DNA of 20,840 nucleotides, from positions 1-20,840 of the forward strand of contig SKKV01000283.1 in assembly GCA_007123575.1 (NCBI GenBank), written 5' to 3'. The stretch comes from Wenzhouxiangella sp. (lineage in GTDB: Bacteria > Pseudomonadota > Gammaproteobacteria > Xanthomonadales > Wenzhouxiangellaceae). Position numbers and translations under genes: made by a program. Shown in pieces: positions 19,763-20,840 of this stretch (positions are counted from its first letter, which is position 1; the number at the start of each line of letters is the position of its first letter). The notes beneath the pieces were generated by a model that was not told where the DNA came from, searched no databases, and saw nothing but the letters and a program-made list of their open reading frames with translations.

Positions 19763-20840
19763 ATGTCCGAACGTGAAATCATGGAGTATGACGTTGTCGT
19801 GGTCGGGGCTGGGCCGGCGGGCCTGGCCTGTGCCATCCGCTTGAAGCAGCTCAAGGACGACCTCAACGTCTGCGTGATTGAAAAAGCCAGCGAAATAGGG
19901 GCCCATATTCTGTCCGGGGCGGTGATCGAGCCGGGGCCGCTGGATGCCCTGATCGAGGGATGGCGCGACGATCCGCCGCCGATCTGCGTGCCGGCCGGGA
20001 CGGATGAGTTTCTGCTCCTGTCGAAAACCGGCAAGCGCAAGCTGCCGACCCCGCCGCAGCAGAAAAACCACGGCAACTTCATTGTCTCGCTCGGCGCGAT
20101 GTGCGCCTGGCTGGCGCCAAAGGCCGAAGCGCTGGGCGTGGACCTGTTCCCGGGCTTTGCCGCAGCCGACCTTGCCTACGACGAGGCCGGCGCGGTCAAG
20201 GGCGTGATCATCGGCGACATGGGCGTGGATCGGCAGGGCAATGAAAAGGACAGCTACGTCCAGGGCATCGAGATCCATGCCGCCGTCACCGTGCTGGGCG
20301 AGGGCTGCCGTGGTCATCTGAGCAAGCGCGCGATCGCGAAATACAAGCTCGATGCGGACTGCGACCCGCAGACCTATGGCATCGGCATGAAGGAGCTTTG
20401 GCAGCTGCCGGAAGGCCGGGTTGAGCCGGGCCGGATCCAGCACACGGTCGGCTGGCCGCTGCCCGGATCCATCTACGGTGGCAGCTTTGTCTATCACTTG
20501 GACAAGAACCGGATTGCGTTGGGTTTCGTCTGCGGCCTGGACTACCAGGACCCGAACTTCACCCCATTTGAAGCCTTCCAGCAGTTCAAGCACCACCCGA
20601 TGATGCGCGAGCTGCTCGACGGCGGCGAAATCCTGTCGGCTGGCGCCCGCGCCCTGGTCGAAGGTGGCTACCAGTCGCTGCCAAAGGTGGAAATGCCCGG
20701 CGCGATCCTGATTGGCGACTCGGCCGGCCTGCTCAACGTGCCCAAGATCAAGGGCACCCACCAGGCGATGAAATCCGGCATGCTGGCCGCCGAGCACCTG
20801 GCCGACAAGCTGTCTGCCGAAGGCTTCGATGCGCGGCTGC
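19763..20840 (+). CDS. Electron transfer flavoprotein-ubiquinone oxidoreductase, N-terminal two thirds (runs off right edge)
   Basis: The frame is open from ATG 19763 to the edge (359 codons); full proteins are about 550 aa, so the C-terminal 4Fe-4S cluster region is missing. This inner-membrane-associated FAD/Fe-S enzyme takes electrons from reduced ETF and passes them to ubiquinone. Visible features: the FAD loop VVGAGPAG (13-20), an ERE/EKASEIGAHILSGAVIEP block that is nearly invariant in the family, NHGNFIVSLG, GEGCRGHLSK, a YGIGMKELW segment, and LIGDSAGLLNVPKIKGTHQAMKSG, the second FAD contact. It would serve the isovaleryl-CoA dehydrogenase encoded at 5424-6569 and other acyl-CoA dehydrogenases. 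The start has only a weak ribosome-binding site. A CATAAT at 19702-19707 could be a -10 box, but I found no matching -35. Confidence 0.95.
   Translation, partial: MSEREIMEYDVVVVGAGPAGLACAIRLKQLKDDLNVCVIEKASEIGAHILSGAVIEPGPLDALIEGWRDDPPPICVPAGTDEFLLLSKTGKRKLPTPPQQKNHGNFIVSLGAMCAWLAPKAEALGVDLFPGFAAADLAYDEAGAVKGVIIGDMGVDRQGNEKDSYVQGIEIHAAVTVLGEGCRGHLSKRAIAKYKLDADCDPQTYGIGMKELWQLPEGRVEPGRIQHTVGWPLPGSIYGGSFVYHLDKNRIALGFVCGLDYQDPNFTPFEAFQQFKHHPMMRELLDGGEILSAGARALVEGGYQSLPKVEMPGAILIGDSAGLLNVPKIKGTHQAMKSGMLAAEHLADKLSAEGFDARL

Noticed and set aside
19682..20797. Open frame of 371 codons on the minus strand
   Set aside because: Antisense to the ETF-ubiquinone oxidoreductase gene, whose FAD motifs are unmistakable.

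Overview
The window looks like chromosomal core DNA of a high-GC, free-living gammaproteobacterium. A divergent tesA / ybbA-ybbP locus, an EfpL (YeiP)-type elongation factor and a chorismate mutase-prephenate dehydrogenase fusion are gammaproteobacterial traits, and leucine dehydrogenase with isovaleryl-CoA dehydrogenase fits the Xanthomonadales/Wenzhouxiangella-like part of the class. That lineage is inferred from gene content only. I saw no tRNA, rRNA, CRISPR array, transposase, integrase or phage gene. No gene-free stretch exceeds about 220 bases.

Layout. 1-3458 (minus): a hybrid REC-REC-GGDEF regulator followed 9 nt later by a membrane-anchored penicillin-acylase-family hydrolase, cut by the left edge. 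3644-5319 (plus): efpL and tyrA, overlapping by one base. 5424-7849 (minus): leucine dehydrogenase then isovaleryl-CoA dehydrogenase, two steps of leucine breakdown. 8045-8476 (minus): an exported DsrE-like protein with a near-consensus promoter. 8604-9515 (plus): an NmrA-type NAD(P)-binding protein. 9560-10012 (minus): a universal stress protein. 10085-12044 (minus): methyltransferase, NTF2/SnoaL-like lipoprotein and exported chalcone-isomerase-like protein. 12134-12526 (plus): an unrecognised small protein. 12580-18928 (minus): ybbA-ybbP-MATE transporter-DUF885 peptidase, tightly packed. 18911-19546 (plus): tesA, whose 5' end overlaps that of ybbA. 19763-end (plus): electron-transfer-flavoprotein:ubiquinone oxidoreductase, cut by the right edge.

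How the genes fit together. Leucine dehydrogenase makes the 2-keto acid, a branched-chain keto-acid dehydrogenase (not in the window) would make isovaleryl-CoA, isovaleryl-CoA dehydrogenase oxidises it, and its electrons pass through ETF to the ETF-ubiquinone oxidoreductase encoded at the right end. Several neighbouring products act in the envelope: the YbbAP transporter, TesA, a MATE exporter, lipoproteins, a DUF885 peptidase, a CHI-like protein and a DsrE-like protein.

The most unusual structure is in the spacers between genes. Four of them are largely filled by short iterated words: AAGGATC/AAGGAGC (7 bp), GTTTACG (7 bp), and TTTGCGTC / TTGGCGAG (8 bp, in two places). In three of the four the array is met by its own reverse complement, so the spacer can fold into a long hairpin. 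The three word families are unrelated in sequence but share this design, and they abut stop or start codons almost exactly.
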